A stretch of DNA of 64,000 bases from CALNYS01 sp964639935 (GTDB taxonomy: Bacteria > Planctomycetota > Phycisphaerae > Phycisphaerales > UBA1924), in assembly GCA_964639935.1 (NCBI GenBank), contig CAZXGT010000003.1, positions 1-64,000 on the forward strand, read 5' to 3'. This document shows positions 1-9,481 of this stretch, one piece after another (position 1 is the stretch's first letter; each line of letters starts with the position of its first letter). A program made the position numbers and the translations under genes. Under the pieces are notes generated by a model, which had not been told where the DNA came from, searched no databases, and saw only the letters and a program-made list of their open reading frames with translations.

Positions 1-1
1 C

Positions 2-487
<486 letters not shown>

Positions 488-683
488 GCGCTGTTTCACC
501 GAGGGTGCAAAATTTGCGTCACCCGCGGAACACCCGTGGCCGAGGGCACGAACAGTGTCGGTGATGGATCGTCCTGCGCTTACCAACCGGCGGATTTTTC
601 GGACGAGGCGGCCTCTCGAGGCTGTTAACCGAGTTCGAGTTGCCATTCTCGGCGCGCTGAGTACACTGCCCGGCCTTCTTGCC

Positions 684-769
684 GCGGCTGTGGCGGAATT
701 GGCAGACGCGCTAGGTTCAGGTCCTAGTGGGGGTAAAACCCCGTGGAGGTTCGACTCCTCTCAGCCGCA
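684..769 (+). tRNA. tRNA-Leu (anticodon CAG)
   Basis: An 86-nt class II tRNA folds cleanly. The 7-bp acceptor stem is GCGGCTG (684-690) with CAGCCGC (762-768) and discriminator A at 769. The anticodon stem CTAGG/CCTAG encloses loop TTCAGGT, giving anticodon CAG at 718-720, which decodes CUG. The T arm has the usual GGTTCGACTCC, and the long variable arm typical of tRNA-Leu lies around 728-744. No CCA is encoded. The 270 bases that follow, up to the next gene, show no gene. Confidence 0.95.
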
Positions 770-1041
770 TTGGCGGGCTCTCCGCGAGCCGGCGATCGGG
801 CGAATCGTCCGACGTCGCGCGGCGATCGCCGCGTTCCCGGCCCCGGCCCCCATCGTCGCCGGCGATCATCGTGGACGAGGATCGAGCCTCATCGACTCGC
901 ACTCTGGACAGCACGCGCTTTGGCGATCCCCGCGAAGGCGGTATAGTCGCCTAATGGGCCCGGCCCAAGATGGTGCTCGGCTGTTCGTTTCACGCCGCTA
1001 AGAGCCACCGTTCGTACACCCTGAAGAAGGAGCGTCCTTAA

Positions 1042-2151
1042 ATGAATCACCGTCGCAAAGGCTTTACCCTCGTGGAGCTGCTGGTCGTCATCAGCATCAT
1101 CGCGATCCTGATCGGACTGCTGCTCCCGGCGCTGGGCGAGGCTCGGCGGCGCAGCCGTCAGTTGATCGACGTCACGCGCATCGCCGACAACATGAAGGGG
1201 GCGATGAACCACGTGGCCGAGCGTCAGGGGAAGATGCCCAACGGTCCGAAGGGGTCGGGCCAGGAGCCGCGCGGCATCGAGATCAACCGGCCCGCTCGCA
1301 ACATCGCGTGGCTCGACCAGTTCACCGACAACGGCTGGGCTGTTCCGGGCGGCATCTCTTACGAGATCTGGTGGCGCAATCACCCGATCGTCTTCGGGGA
1401 TTACATCATCGAAGGCGAGGGCTACGGGCTGCTTCAGGACATCTTCGTCGCGGCCAACGACTCCACCTACTCGGACGCCTGGAACGAGATCAAGACGAAT
1501 CAGGTGCCGATGAGCGACCCGCGGATGCAGATCCGGGTCCCCAACGCCGCGCCGGCCTCGCCCTTTAACAACACAACTGCTTCGGGCGGCTGGACTCTGA
1601 TTCGCGATAGCGAGGATTCCTACGCGCAGGACATCGGCTCGAGCTGGAAGTACACCCTCACCGCGATGATGGGCACGTTCCGCGCCCCGATCGACATCGC
1701 CGGCGCCAACGGCGATGACTTCTTCCTGAACGCCGCGCCGGGAGAGGGCCTGAACCCCGGTGGACAGGGCCAGGATTCCGGCGAGTCCTACTTCGCCAAC
1801 GGCCGCCGGGCCAACCCGAACCCGAGCTGGCAGGGCTTCCGCGAGTTCATCGATCACGACAACTTCCGCCATCCGTCACGCAAGGGCATCTTCCACGAGC
1901 CGGTGTCGATCAACGGCGGCGGCAATTCATGGAGCCCGGGCGTCTCGTCCGCGGTGGCGCTCGCCGACGGCTCGGCCCGCCAGATTGAGGTCTTCCGCGA
2001 GATCATCTCCGAGTTCTCCGTCGACCAGATCCAGGACGCCCGCGGCCGCGGCGACTTCGTGTCGACCAACGAGGGATGGTGGAACACCGACGGCGGCGCC
2101 CGCGCCGTTTTCATCCACACCATCGGCGGCGCTCGCGGTCGCGACTTCTGA
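1042..2151 (+). CDS. Large pseudopilin / prepilin-type N-terminal cleavage domain protein
   Basis: A 369-residue protein with a class III prepilin signal: short basic leader MNHRRKG, then FTLVELLVVISIIAILIGL with Glu at mature position 5, then a helix. Cleavage after Gly7 by a prepilin peptidase and insertion in the inner membrane before pseudopilus assembly are expected from the family. The remaining 330 residues are a periplasmic or surface domain that I cannot assign; near the end is a VALADGSARQ segment resembling the DG element of planctomycete pseudopilins. The start is supported by AAGAAGGAG at 1024-1032, nine bases upstream of the ATG. It is a single-gene unit closed by the terminator at 2186. 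Planctomycetes carry many such proteins of unknown individual role; the partner assembly motor genes lie near 58.7-64 kb. Confidence 0.85.
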   Translation: MNHRRKGFTLVELLVVISIIAILIGLLLPALGEARRRSRQLIDVTRIADNMKGAMNHVAERQGKMPNGPKGSGQEPRGIEINRPARNIAWLDQFTDNGWAVPGGISYEIWWRNHPIVFGDYIIEGEGYGLLQDIFVAANDSTYSDAWNEIKTNQVPMSDPRMQIRVPNAAPASPFNNTTASGGWTLIRDSEDSYAQDIGSSWKYTLTAMMGTFRAPIDIAGANGDDFFLNAAPGEGLNPGGQGQDSGESYFANGRRANPNPSWQGFREFIDHDNFRHPSRKGIFHEPVSINGGGNSWSPGVSSAVALADGSARQIEVFREIISEFSVDQIQDARGRGDFVSTNEGWWNTDGGARAVFIHTIGGARGRDF

Positions 2152-2185
2152 TCCCATCTGACCGACGCTTCCCTTCAGATCACGA

Positions 2186-2219
2186 CGCGGCGTTTCCTTG
2201 AGGAAGCGCCGCGTTTTTT
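2186..2219 (+). terminator. Intrinsic terminator after the pseudopilin gene
   Basis: A 12-bp stem (2186-2197 with 2202-2213, one G-T wobble) closes the tetraloop TTGA and is followed by six T residues at 2214-2219. It lies 35 bases after the pseudopilin stop codon. An in-frame GTG at 2220 abuts this T run, which argues that the next gene starts downstream. Confidence 0.93.
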
Positions 2220-2285
2220 GTGCGCATCGCTTGTTCGGGTCGCTTGCCCGTTGACGGCCGGGCTCGGGCCGGGGAGAGTGCGTTG

Positions 2286-3218
2286 ATGCTGCTCGCCGGG
2301 ATCGACGAGGCTGGGTATGGTCCGCGGCTTGGTCCGCTGTGCGTCGGGTTCGCGGCGATGGAGCTCGAGCCGTTCGACCCGCTCGAGCCGCCGAACGTGT
2401 GGGCGATGCTCCGCCCGGCGGTCGGTCGGGCGCGGGCGAAGAGCGCGGCGCTTCAGGTCGATGACTCGAAGAAGCTCAAGCGGTCGACGGGCTGGCCATT
2501 TGAGCCCCACGAGCGGTCGTGCCGGGCGCACCTGAGCGCGATCGGGGTGGGGGTGTCGTCGGATATCGAAGCGCTTGGGGCGCTCGGCGTCGAGCCGCCG
2601 GCGGGGTCGCTCGGCTCGTTCGATCTCGCGCTTGACGCTGCGGCGGCGACGATCGCGGCCAACGCGCTTCGGCGCCGCGCGGATGGGGCTGGCGTTCGCT
2701 TTACGCGGCTCTCGGTCGAGGCGGCGCACGCGGGGCGTTTCAATGACGGGTGGCGCCGCACGCGGTCCAAGGCGGCGTTCGAGTTCGAGATGATCGCGCC
2801 CAAGCTGCGTTGGACGTGGGAGCGGGCCGGGGAGGGGGCGCTGGTGACGCTCGATCGCCTCGGGGGGCGCACGCGCTACGGGGATTCGCTTCGAGCGGCG
2901 ATCCCCGAGGCCGAGGAGGTGGTGGAGCTCGGGCGGGACGCTCGGCGCGCGGTGTATGTCGTGCGCGACGCGCAGCGGCGGATGCACGTGGAGGTGCTCG
3001 TCGGGGGCGACGGGAAGCGGTACCCGACCGCGCTGGCGTCGATCGCGGCGAAGTGGTCGCGGGAGCTGGTGATGGCTCGCTTCAACCGGACGTTCGGCGA
3101 GCTGGCGCCGGAGCTCAAGCCGACGGCGGGATACGGGACGGACGCGGCGCGGTGGATCCGCGAGGCGAGGGCGACGCTCGGGCGGGAGATCATCGACCCG
3201 GTGGTGCGGATCGCGTGA
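2286..3218 (+). CDS. Divergent ribonuclease HII-like nuclease
   Basis: A 310-residue protein with an RNase HII-like active site. The N-terminus has LLAGIDEAGYGPRLGPL, matching the GVDEAGRGP motif of RNase HII (Asp7, Glu8), and the C-terminus has SIAAKWSRELVMARFNRTFG, matching the ASIxAKVxRD helix. Two further acidic positions, Asp190 (VTLDRLGGRTRYG) and Asp242 (GGDGKRYP), fit the remaining catalytic aspartates, so all four metal ligands seem present. The family removes ribonucleotides and RNA primers from DNA. The protein is about 100 residues longer than usual RNase HII, with extra sequence around residues 30-170, and the DGN loop is replaced by DRLGG, so substrate preference may differ. I chose ATG 2286, preceded by GGGGAGAG; an upstream GTG at 2220 lies on the terminator. 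The stop overlaps the ribD GTG. Confidence 0.72.
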   Translation: MLLAGIDEAGYGPRLGPLCVGFAAMELEPFDPLEPPNVWAMLRPAVGRARAKSAALQVDDSKKLKRSTGWPFEPHERSCRAHLSAIGVGVSSDIEALGALGVEPPAGSLGSFDLALDAAAATIAANALRRRADGAGVRFTRLSVEAAHAGRFNDGWRRTRSKAAFEFEMIAPKLRWTWERAGEGALVTLDRLGGRTRYGDSLRAAIPEAEEVVELGRDARRAVYVVRDAQRRMHVEVLVGGDGKRYPTALASIAAKWSRELVMARFNRTFGELAPELKPTAGYGTDAARWIREARATLGREIIDPVVRIA

Positions 3219-4369
3219 ACGAGGCGGAGCGGTTTCTCCGGCTTTCGGCGAGGCTCGCGTGGCGCGGGTTCGGTCGTGTGGAGCCCAATCCAATGGTTGG
3301 GTGCGTGATCGCTCGCGACGGCGAAACTCTCGGGACGGGGCATCACCGCGTTTTTGGCGGAGCGCACGCGGAGGTCGAGGCGCTGGAATCCTGCCGGCGG
3401 TCCGGGCGGGACCCGCGCGGGGCGACCGCGTTTGTCACGCTCGAGCCATGCTCGCACGTCGGCAAGACGGGGGCGTGCACGGAGGCGCTGATCGACGCGG
3501 GCGTCGGCGAGGTGGTCTGCGCGGCGCGCGATCCCGGGAGCGAGTCGGGGGGGGGGCTCGAGCGGCTCGAGTCCGCCGGCGTTTCGACGCGCGTCGTTTG
3601 GGAGCCCTCTGCAGCGCGGACCAGCGCTCCCTTTATCAAACGAACCACCGTCGGTCTTCCGTGGGTGGTCGGCAAGTGGGCGCAGACGATCGACGGGTTC
3701 AGCGCGACGCGGTCCGGGGAGAGCCAGTGGATCAGCGGTGAAGGATCGAGGCGGCTTGTGCACCGCTTGAGGGGGCGGGTGGATGCGATCCTCGTGGGCG
3801 CCGGGACGGTTCACCAGGACGATCCGATGCTGACGGCGCGCGGGGTGCGGGTGCGGCGGGTCGCGCTCCGCGTGGTGATCGATTCGCGGCTCTCCGCGAC
3901 GCCCGGCTCGCGCCTGGCGGCGACCGCGAACGAGGCGCCGGTGACGGTCTACGCCGGCCTTGACGCCGCGCAGAGCCGTGCGGCGGAACGGCTGCGGACG
4001 GCGGGCGTGGAGGTCGTCGGCGTGGCCGTGGATGAGGCGGGTCGCGTGGACGCGACGGCCGCGCTTCGGCATCTCGCTCGCGAGAAAGACGTGACGAATG
4101 TGCTTTGCGAGGCCGGCGGGCGGCTGACGAGCGATCTTGTGCGGCGGGGGCTGGTCGATGAGCTGCTGGTCTTCACCGCGCCGCTGGTCTTCGGGGACCC
4201 GTCCGCCCGCGCCGCGCTGAGCCTGGGCGAGCTCGCCCGGCTCTCGGACGCCCGGCGGTTCACGCTTCGTGCGGTGAGGCGGATTGGGGACGACGTTATG
4301 AGCGTTTACGGAGCCGATGACTCGTCGGGCAGGCCCAGAACGCCGAGGGTTAATCCTGGGATTGAGTAG
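3215..4369 (+). CDS. ribD: Bifunctional riboflavin biosynthesis deaminase/reductase RibD
   Basis: A 384-residue bifunctional enzyme of riboflavin synthesis: the N-terminal zinc deaminase converts diaminohydroxyphosphoribosylaminopyrimidine, and the C-terminal NADPH-dependent reductase reduces the ribose. The deaminase shows PNPMVGCVI, the zinc and catalytic HAEVEA motif, and PCSHVGKTGACTEAL with the two cysteine ligands. The reductase shows KWAQTIDGFSA, the substrate-binding SQWISGEGSR, and DAILVGAGTVHQDDPMLTAR. The GTG start at 3215 overlaps the preceding stop as GTGA, so translation is probably coupled to the RNase HII-like gene. The 3' end overlaps the convergent DUF4340 gene by 64 bases. 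No FMN riboswitch was seen upstream, and no other rib gene is in the window. Confidence 0.94.
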   Translation: MNEAERFLRLSARLAWRGFGRVEPNPMVGCVIARDGETLGTGHHRVFGGAHAEVEALESCRRSGRDPRGATAFVTLEPCSHVGKTGACTEALIDAGVGEVVCAARDPGSESGGGLERLESAGVSTRVVWEPSAARTSAPFIKRTTVGLPWVVGKWAQTIDGFSATRSGESQWISGEGSRRLVHRLRGRVDAILVGAGTVHQDDPMLTARGVRVRRVALRVVIDSRLSATPGSRLAATANEAPVTVYAGLDAAQSRAAERLRTAGVEVVGVAVDEAGRVDATAALRHLAREKDVTNVLCEAGGRLTSDLVRRGLVDELLVFTAPLVFGDPSARAALSLGELARLSDARRFTLRAVRRIGDDVMSVYGADDSSGRPRTPRVNPGIE

Positions 4370-5604
4370 AAAACCGGCTCCGCCCCGGGAACGCGTGATG
4401 CGACGCGGAGCCGCCCCTCGTCGCCGACGCCAGCGATCAGAACGTCGAGCGGATCGCCGGCGAGGTCCTCGAGCCGGATCGTGGCGACGGGGTTCCATCC
4501 CTCGGGCGCAACGAACGCGACGGTGGCCCCGGCGCCGGATGTCAGAAGCTCGACGAGGCGAGCCGGCTCGAAGCGGTCGCTCGAGCCGGTCCAGCCGTCG
4601 AGCGTGCGTTCGGCGCTGGCGCCTGTCGCCGCGTCATCGAGCTCGATCGCGATCGTGTAGATGTCGGCCGGAGGGACGGGGGTTGAGCGTCGATCGGTGT
4701 AGGCGGCGGGGTCGAGGCTCAGGTCGGCGAGCAGCGTCGTATCAACGACGAAGACGGCGTCCGAGTGCGCGGCCTCCGCGAAGCGCTCGAGCCCGGAGGC
4801 GGTGGCCCGGGCCCCGAAGCGGACCGTCGCCGGATCGTTTCCCGAGGTGATGGTGATCGTAAAGACGGGATCATCGAGCCCGGTGAGTTCCCTTTCGAGC
4901 GGTTCGTCGATGAAACGCTCGATCTTTGCCCCAGCGAGGCGGGCGATTGCGGCGTCGACGGCCTTCTGGCTTCCGCGAGCGGTCACGGGCGAGGCGATGA
5001 GCCACCGGCCGGCGGCCCGTCGGATCTCGAGCCGGCGGGCGGGCTCGGTCTGTTTGGCCGCCTGCTCGATGAGCACGCGGGTGACGTTCGCGCCGGCGCC
5101 GGGGAACGCGAAGGGATCGCGCCAGGCGGCGGGCCCGCTCTGGATGACGGCGTCTGTAAGACCCACTGGAGCACTGACCGTTGCGCTCGCGTCGATGGTG
5201 ACGGCTCGTCGTCCGCCGATCACGGCCGGCGCGAACTCGAAGCGGCGTCGATCCCCGGCGTCGTCATGAACGACGAGCGTGGCCGCGGGGACGAACTCCG
5301 CGAGCGGGCTCGGCTCGAGCGAGGCGATCTCGGCGAGCGCTCGCAGCGCGCTGCGGATGGCGGGGGTCGACGCCGGCCAGGTCGCGCCGCCGTCATCGAG
5401 GGTGATGACCCACTCACCCGGCGCCGCCCTTGTTGCGGTTCCGTCGGCGATGCGGTCTCCGGCGACCTCGATGCGCTCCATGCGTGAGGGTTCAAGCGGC
5501 GTGATCGCGAGACGCTGGGGGGGCGGCGCGGGACGCAGAAGCAGTACGACGCCGAAAGCGACAAGCAGAGCAACCAGAGCGAACAGGACAATTTTGCGAA
5601 TCAT
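4306..5604 (-). CDS. DUF4340 domain protein of Gld-type ABC transporter operon
   Basis: A 432-residue membrane-anchored protein with one N-terminal transmembrane segment (LFALVALLVAFGVVLLL) and a large periplasmic part containing repeated beta-rich modules. The sequence style and its position as last gene after a GldG-like subunit match DUF4340 proteins, which accompany Gld-type ABC transporters in many bacteria; their molecular role is not established. The ATG at 5604 overlaps the GldG-like stop as ATGA, so it is the fourth gene of an ATPase-permease-GldG-DUF4340 operon. The 3' end overlaps ribD on the opposite strand by 64 bases. Confidence 0.75.
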   Translation of the reverse strand: MIRKIVLFALVALLVAFGVVLLLRPAPPPQRLAITPLEPSRMERIEVAGDRIADGTATRAAPGEWVITLDDGGATWPASTPAIRSALRALAEIASLEPSPLAEFVPAATLVVHDDAGDRRRFEFAPAVIGGRRAVTIDASATVSAPVGLTDAVIQSGPAAWRDPFAFPGAGANVTRVLIEQAAKQTEPARRLEIRRAAGRWLIASPVTARGSQKAVDAAIARLAGAKIERFIDEPLERELTGLDDPVFTITITSGNDPATVRFGARATASGLERFAEAAHSDAVFVVDTTLLADLSLDPAAYTDRRSTPVPPADIYTIAIELDDAATGASAERTLDGWTGSSDRFEPARLVELLTSGAGATVAFVAPEGWNPVATIRLEDLAGDPLDVLIAGVGDEGRLRVASRVPGAEPVFYSIPGLTLGVLGLPDESSAP

Positions 5605-7694
5605 CGGCGCATTATCCGCACGGCGCCGCCGAGGAGCAGGACCGCGAGAGCGGGACCGATCGCGAGCGACCAGCGGATGAGGGCGAGCGTGCTCGGATCG
5701 ATGGCTTCGACTCGAGGGACGTCGCGGGCGACGGCGCCTGGGGCGATGAGTTCGTCCTGATCGGCAAGCCAGGCGATGGAGGCGTCGAAGAGTTCGCCGT
5801 TGCCGGGGAACGCGGCGGCGACGCGGCCGTCGACTCGGCGCGCGGGGAGGATCGAGGCGTCAAAGAACCATGCGGTGGCGCCGACGACAACCAGACGCTG
5901 GAGTTCGCCGCCGTCAGCCGGGTGGGCGCGCTGAGCGGCGAGGGCGACGGTCCACGGTCCATCGAGGTCATCAAGCCCGGGGGTCGGCTCCGGGGCGATC
6001 TGGCGGCGCCGAGCGCTCGAGGAGCTCGCCCAGAGGTCGATCCACTGTGACTCCGCCCAGATATCGGCGGCGTCCTCAACTCGAAGGATCGGCCAGGTCG
6101 CCACGCCGGGGGCGTCCTCGACATCGATCGGCGAAACCCAGCCCAGCCGGGTCGTCAGGCCGTTGATCGCCTCTGCGATCGGATGCTCCGAGGCGCCGCC
6201 GGTCAGCGTCAGACCCGGATCGGCCGTCACGCCCCTCGGGGTGCGCCTCTCGCGGATCAGCGGGCGCCCCGTGTCGATCGTGATTCCAAGCGGCTCGAGC
6301 GGCCTGGCGAGGATGTCCGGGGAACCGGCCCCGGGGAGCGCTGAGGGTGAATAGGACAGAAGGACGCGTTCACCGGCCTCGACAAGCTCCTCGATGGCGG
6401 TTGCGAGCTTGGCGTTCCGGAGCGCTCCGTCCTGCCCGGTCGCGACGGTTCCGAGCGCGGCGTAGATGACGGGCCGGTCGCCGCTCGGATTCAGCGTGCT
6501 CAGCGAAGGGGCGGCGTCCACGTCGCCGACAGGCCACTCGGCGGCGTCGATGCCTCGGAGGCGCATCCGGTCGACGAGCCCGGCGACCGAGAGCGGGCCG
6601 GCGTCGGGATTGGGCGCGCCGGCGGCGTCGAGCAGTCGGACCGGCCACGGGTGCGTGAGCACGACGATCGGTCGAGCGGTTTCTTCGAGCGCGGCGATGG
6701 CGGTCGCGAGGAGCTCCTCGCCAACGAAGCGGAACTCGGCGACGCCGCGGTCGTCGATCTGGGCCGCGTCGCCCGCGGGGAACAGGGCGCTGAAGGCGAC
6801 GGCGGTGACGCCGGTTTCGGAGAAAACCACCACCGCGTTGTCACTCTCGATCGCCCGAACGACGGCGTAGAGCTCCGACGGGGGAAGGGTGGAGAGCGTT
6901 TCGTGGGCGGCGGCTGATTCATCGCGCGCCATCGCGAGCGCTCGGCTGGCGCGCTGCGCCGCGTCGCTCTCGGAAGCGGCTTCGATGCGCTTGAGGGCGA
7001 CGGCGCTGTCTGCGGCGAGCGATTCGAGCTCGCTTCGCGCCGCGGCGAGCGCGCGATCGAGGGGGACAAGCGATGAGCCGAGGAGTGTCTGCTCGCGCAG
7101 GCTCGCGACACTGGAGGCGGCGGCTTCGGCCTCCCGGATGCGGATGCGGACCGTCGCGGCGAGCTGTTCGAGCGCGCCGCGTGCGTTCGTCCCAGGGTCG
7201 GCCGCGGCCGAGGCGTCGGCGATCGAAGCGGCGGCATCGCTCAGAAGGGCGATGGTTCGTCGGATCGACTCCGCGGCGCTGTCGAGCGCCCCCTTTCTCG
7301 CGACGATGTCCCTCGAGTAGCGCGCCGCGAGGCGGTCGAGAAGCGCGACGAACTTGCCTTCCTGGTCGGCGCGTCCGGCGTCGATCCTGGTGATACGGAT
7401 CTCGGGGGCGGCGCGAACAAACTCGCTCAGCACATCGTCGACCGCTGAGCGGGCGAGAGGCGAGACACGGGCGAAGTCGGCGACGACGGCGATCTCGTAG
7501 TCGCCCGAGAGGCGGTCGAGGACGCGCTCGGTGCGCGGCGCAAGAGCGTGCTGCCGAGTCGCGGTCAGGTCGTACCGCACGCGCAGGCGATCCGCTCCCG
7601 CGGCGGCGAAGACGACCGCGATCGAGACGATCACGACGAACGCTGCGGACCGTGCGATGAAGCGGCGCTTAGCGGAGCGCGGATTCAGCGCCAT
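5601..7694 (-). CDS. GldG-like ABC transporter auxiliary protein
   Basis: A protein of about 697 residues starting MALNPRSAKRRF, with an N-terminal transmembrane helix (SAAFVVIVSIAVVFAAAG) followed by RVRYDLTATRQHALAP. This matches the N-terminus of GldG / ABC_transp_aux proteins, where the segment reads roughly D-L-T-x-x-x-x-x-L-S-x-x-T. The middle, about residues 140-300, is rich in Ala, Glu and Arg and is probably a coiled coil. A GldG-like domain follows (GDRPVIYAALGTVATGQDG, then ELVEAGERVLLSYSP), and a C-terminal transmembrane helix (SLAIGPALAVLLLGGAVRI) ends the protein. The open frame extends upstream, but ATG 7694 gives the family-like start and overlaps the permease end by 10 bases. 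Its exact function is unknown; related genes are tied to gliding or to lipoprotein and exopolymer traffic in other phyla. Confidence 0.8.
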   Translation of the reverse strand: MALNPRSAKRRFIARSAAFVVIVSIAVVFAAAGADRLRVRYDLTATRQHALAPRTERVLDRLSGDYEIAVVADFARVSPLARSAVDDVLSEFVRAAPEIRITRIDAGRADQEGKFVALLDRLAARYSRDIVARKGALDSAAESIRRTIALLSDAAASIADASAAADPGTNARGALEQLAATVRIRIREAEAAASSVASLREQTLLGSSLVPLDRALAAARSELESLAADSAVALKRIEAASESDAAQRASRALAMARDESAAAHETLSTLPPSELYAVVRAIESDNAVVVFSETGVTAVAFSALFPAGDAAQIDDRGVAEFRFVGEELLATAIAALEETARPIVVLTHPWPVRLLDAAGAPNPDAGPLSVAGLVDRMRLRGIDAAEWPVGDVDAAPSLSTLNPSGDRPVIYAALGTVATGQDGALRNAKLATAIEELVEAGERVLLSYSPSALPGAGSPDILARPLEPLGITIDTGRPLIRERRTPRGVTADPGLTLTGGASEHPIAEAINGLTTRLGWVSPIDVEDAPGVATWPILRVEDAADIWAESQWIDLWASSSSARRRQIAPEPTPGLDDLDGPWTVALAAQRAHPADGGELQRLVVVGATAWFFDASILPARRVDGRVAAAFPGNGELFDASIAWLADQDELIAPGAVARDVPRVEAIDPSTLALIRWSLAIGPALAVLLLGGAVRIMRR

Positions 7695-8398
7695 CGGCGG
7701 GCCTCCAGAGCAACGGCCGCGATCACGACGAACCAGACGCTCGCCGCGAGGAAGAACACCACGCCGCCGAGATCGGCGACGCCCTTGGCGAAGTCGTCGA
7801 TTCGCACATCGAGCGACAGAGCGAAGACCAGCTCGCTCCACGGATCCGGGAGCCTTGCGGCTTGCGTCGCACCGACCCGTAAGAGCAGCAGCGCAAAGAG
7901 TGAGCCGAGAAACGCCGAGGTCTGGCTTGCGCTGAGCGTCGAGGCCAGAAGCCCGACGGCGAGATAGGTCATGCCAGAGAGCAGCAGGCCCAGGTAGCCG
8001 GTGAAGATCGGACCGTAATCAGGCGCCGCGACCGCTTCGAGCGTCGCGACATAGACGAGCGTCGGGAGGAGCATCGCGACGAGGAAGCCGCAGGCGCCGA
8101 GATACTTCCCGGCGACGATCGCCAGCGAGGCGACCGGGCTGGTGGCAAGGATCTCGATGGTCGAGCCTCGGGTCTCTTCCGAGAGCAGCCGCATGGAAAC
8201 CGCCGGGGCGACAAAGAGCATGGACCACGTCGCGAGCCCGAAAAACGAACGGAGGGTGGCGGGTGCGCCCGGCTCAAGCGTGATCGCGAAGATCACACCG
8301 GTCAACAGCGTGAATAGCGCGATGACGACCCAGCCGAGTGGGACTCGGAAGTAGGAGCAGAGCTCGCGCCGTGCGATGGCGAGCGTGGGGGTGATCAT
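7685..8398 (-). CDS. ABC transporter permease (ABC-2 / GldF type)
   Basis: A 237-residue integral membrane protein with about six hydrophobic segments. It opens with ITPTLAIARRELCSYFRVPL and then WVVIALFTLLTGVIFAI, and contains the ABC-2 family segment LLSEETRGSTIEILATSPV, which couples to the ATPase. This is the layout of GldF-type permeases. The start ATG at 8398 overlaps the ATPase stop (ATGA), and its end overlaps the GldG-like start, so all four genes are probably translated from one message. The transported substrate cannot be read from sequence. Confidence 0.88.
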   Translation of the reverse strand: MITPTLAIARRELCSYFRVPLGWVVIALFTLLTGVIFAITLEPGAPATLRSFFGLATWSMLFVAPAVSMRLLSEETRGSTIEILATSPVASLAIVAGKYLGACGFLVAMLLPTLVYVATLEAVAAPDYGPIFTGYLGLLLSGMTYLAVGLLASTLSASQTSAFLGSLFALLLLRVGATQAARLPDPWSELVFALSLDVRIDDFAKGVADLGGVVFFLAASVWFVVIAAVALEARRWR

Positions 8399-9336
8399 GC
8401 CGCTCGGTCCTCCGGCGGCGGCTGGAGCAAGTCGAGAAAGACCCGCTCGAGAGAGGGACGTTCGAGGGTGAGCTCGCGGAGCGGGATGTTCCTTTGCTGG
8501 GCTGCGCTCGAGAGCTCCGCTCTGGAGTCGGTTGGTGTGATGAGCGTGAGGCGGGTCCAGCCATCGGCGTGCTCGGCGACGAGCGTTCCGGCGCCGGGAA
8601 GCTCGCGGGCCAGGGCGGAGGCGGTCTCGAGGTCGGTCCTGAGCTCTGCGACGAGCGTGGGCGTCCCGGCATGACGGGCGGCGATCTCAGAGAGCGGGCC
8701 GGCCGCGCGGACGCGCCCCCGAGCCAGGATCACCACGTCGTCGCAGGCGGCCTCGACGTCCGCGAGGATGTGAGAACTCAGGAGCACCGCCTTGTCGCTC
8801 GCGAGCTCGCGGACGAGCTTCCGGGTCTCGACAATCTGCGATGGATCGAGCCCGGACGCCGGCTCGTCCAGAATAACGACCGGAGGGTCGCTCAAAATGG
8901 CCGCGGCGAGCCCGACGCGCTGGCGGTAGCCCTTGGAAAGATGCGCGATGCGCTTTCGGCGGACCTCCGAGAGCCAGCACCGCTCGATCGATCGGTCCGC
9001 CGCGGGGCCGCGGCGCGAGCGGGGGAGCCGGTCGAGAGCCGCGCGATAGCGGAGGAAGTCAACCACACGCATCTCCGGATAGCTGGGGGCTGATTCCGGG
9101 AGATAGCCGACGGCGGCGCGGGCGGCGAGCGGCTCGACGAGGACATCCCGCCCGTCGACGGTGGCCGAGCCGCCGGAGGGAGCGAGGAACCCTGTGAGGA
9201 TGCGCAGGCAGGTCGTTTTTCCCGCACCGTTGTGGCCAAGCAGACCGGTCACCCGGCCGGCGCGCGCCGTGAAGGACGCTTCGCGGAGGGCCTTGAAGGA
9301 TCCGTATGACTTGGAGAGTTCTCGGGCTTCGATCAC
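8395..9336 (-). CDS. ABC transporter ATP-binding protein (GldA type)
   Basis: A 313-residue cytoplasmic ATPase. It starts V-IEARELSKSYGSFKAL and carries Walker A GHNGAGKTTCLRIL, signature LSKGYRQRVGLAAAIL, Walker B VVILDEPASGLDP and switch histidine LLSSHIL. A C-terminal extension of about 90 residues (AELRTDLETASALAREL onward) is typical of ABC-2 exporter ATPases. I chose the GTG at 9336 because it places the family start correctly; the frame stays open further upstream, antisense to the next gene. It is the first gene of the four-gene operon and is divergent from the receiver gene at 9482, with about 145 bases between them holding both promoters. Confidence 0.9.
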   Translation of the reverse strand: MIEARELSKSYGSFKALREASFTARAGRVTGLLGHNGAGKTTCLRILTGFLAPSGGSATVDGRDVLVEPLAARAAVGYLPESAPSYPEMRVVDFLRYRAALDRLPRSRRGPAADRSIERCWLSEVRRKRIAHLSKGYRQRVGLAAAILSDPPVVILDEPASGLDPSQIVETRKLVRELASDKAVLLSSHILADVEAACDDVVILARGRVRAAGPLSEIAARHAGTPTLVAELRTDLETASALARELPGAGTLVAEHADGWTRLTLITPTDSRAELSSAAQQRNIPLRELTLERPSLERVFLDLLQPPPEDRAA

Positions 9337-9481
9337 GGGATTAAGCCTATCGACCGCGCAGGGGGCGGGCGATGAGCCGGAACCAAAGCGATCGAAACGT
9401 CTGGCTTTTTGGGTGCTGGACCTGCGGCGGGCCGACACTATCCTTCTCCAGGAACACCGGGGCGGCGCGAGCCGGGGACGC

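Noticed and set aside
684..769. tRNA-Leu as an integration site for a mobile element
   Set aside because: No integrase, direct repeat of the tRNA 3' end or foreign composition was seen nearby.
555..1001. Plus-strand open frame across tRNA-Leu
   Set aside because: It reads through a well-formed tRNA and has no coding signature.
889..1872. Minus-strand open frame opposite the first pseudopilin
   Set aside because: No domain or ribosome site, and it is antisense to a gene with a clear prepilin signal, ribosome site and terminator.
2876..4498. Long minus-strand open frame opposite ribD
   Set aside because: Arg/Pro-rich composition without motifs, antisense to ribD whose active-site motifs are intact.
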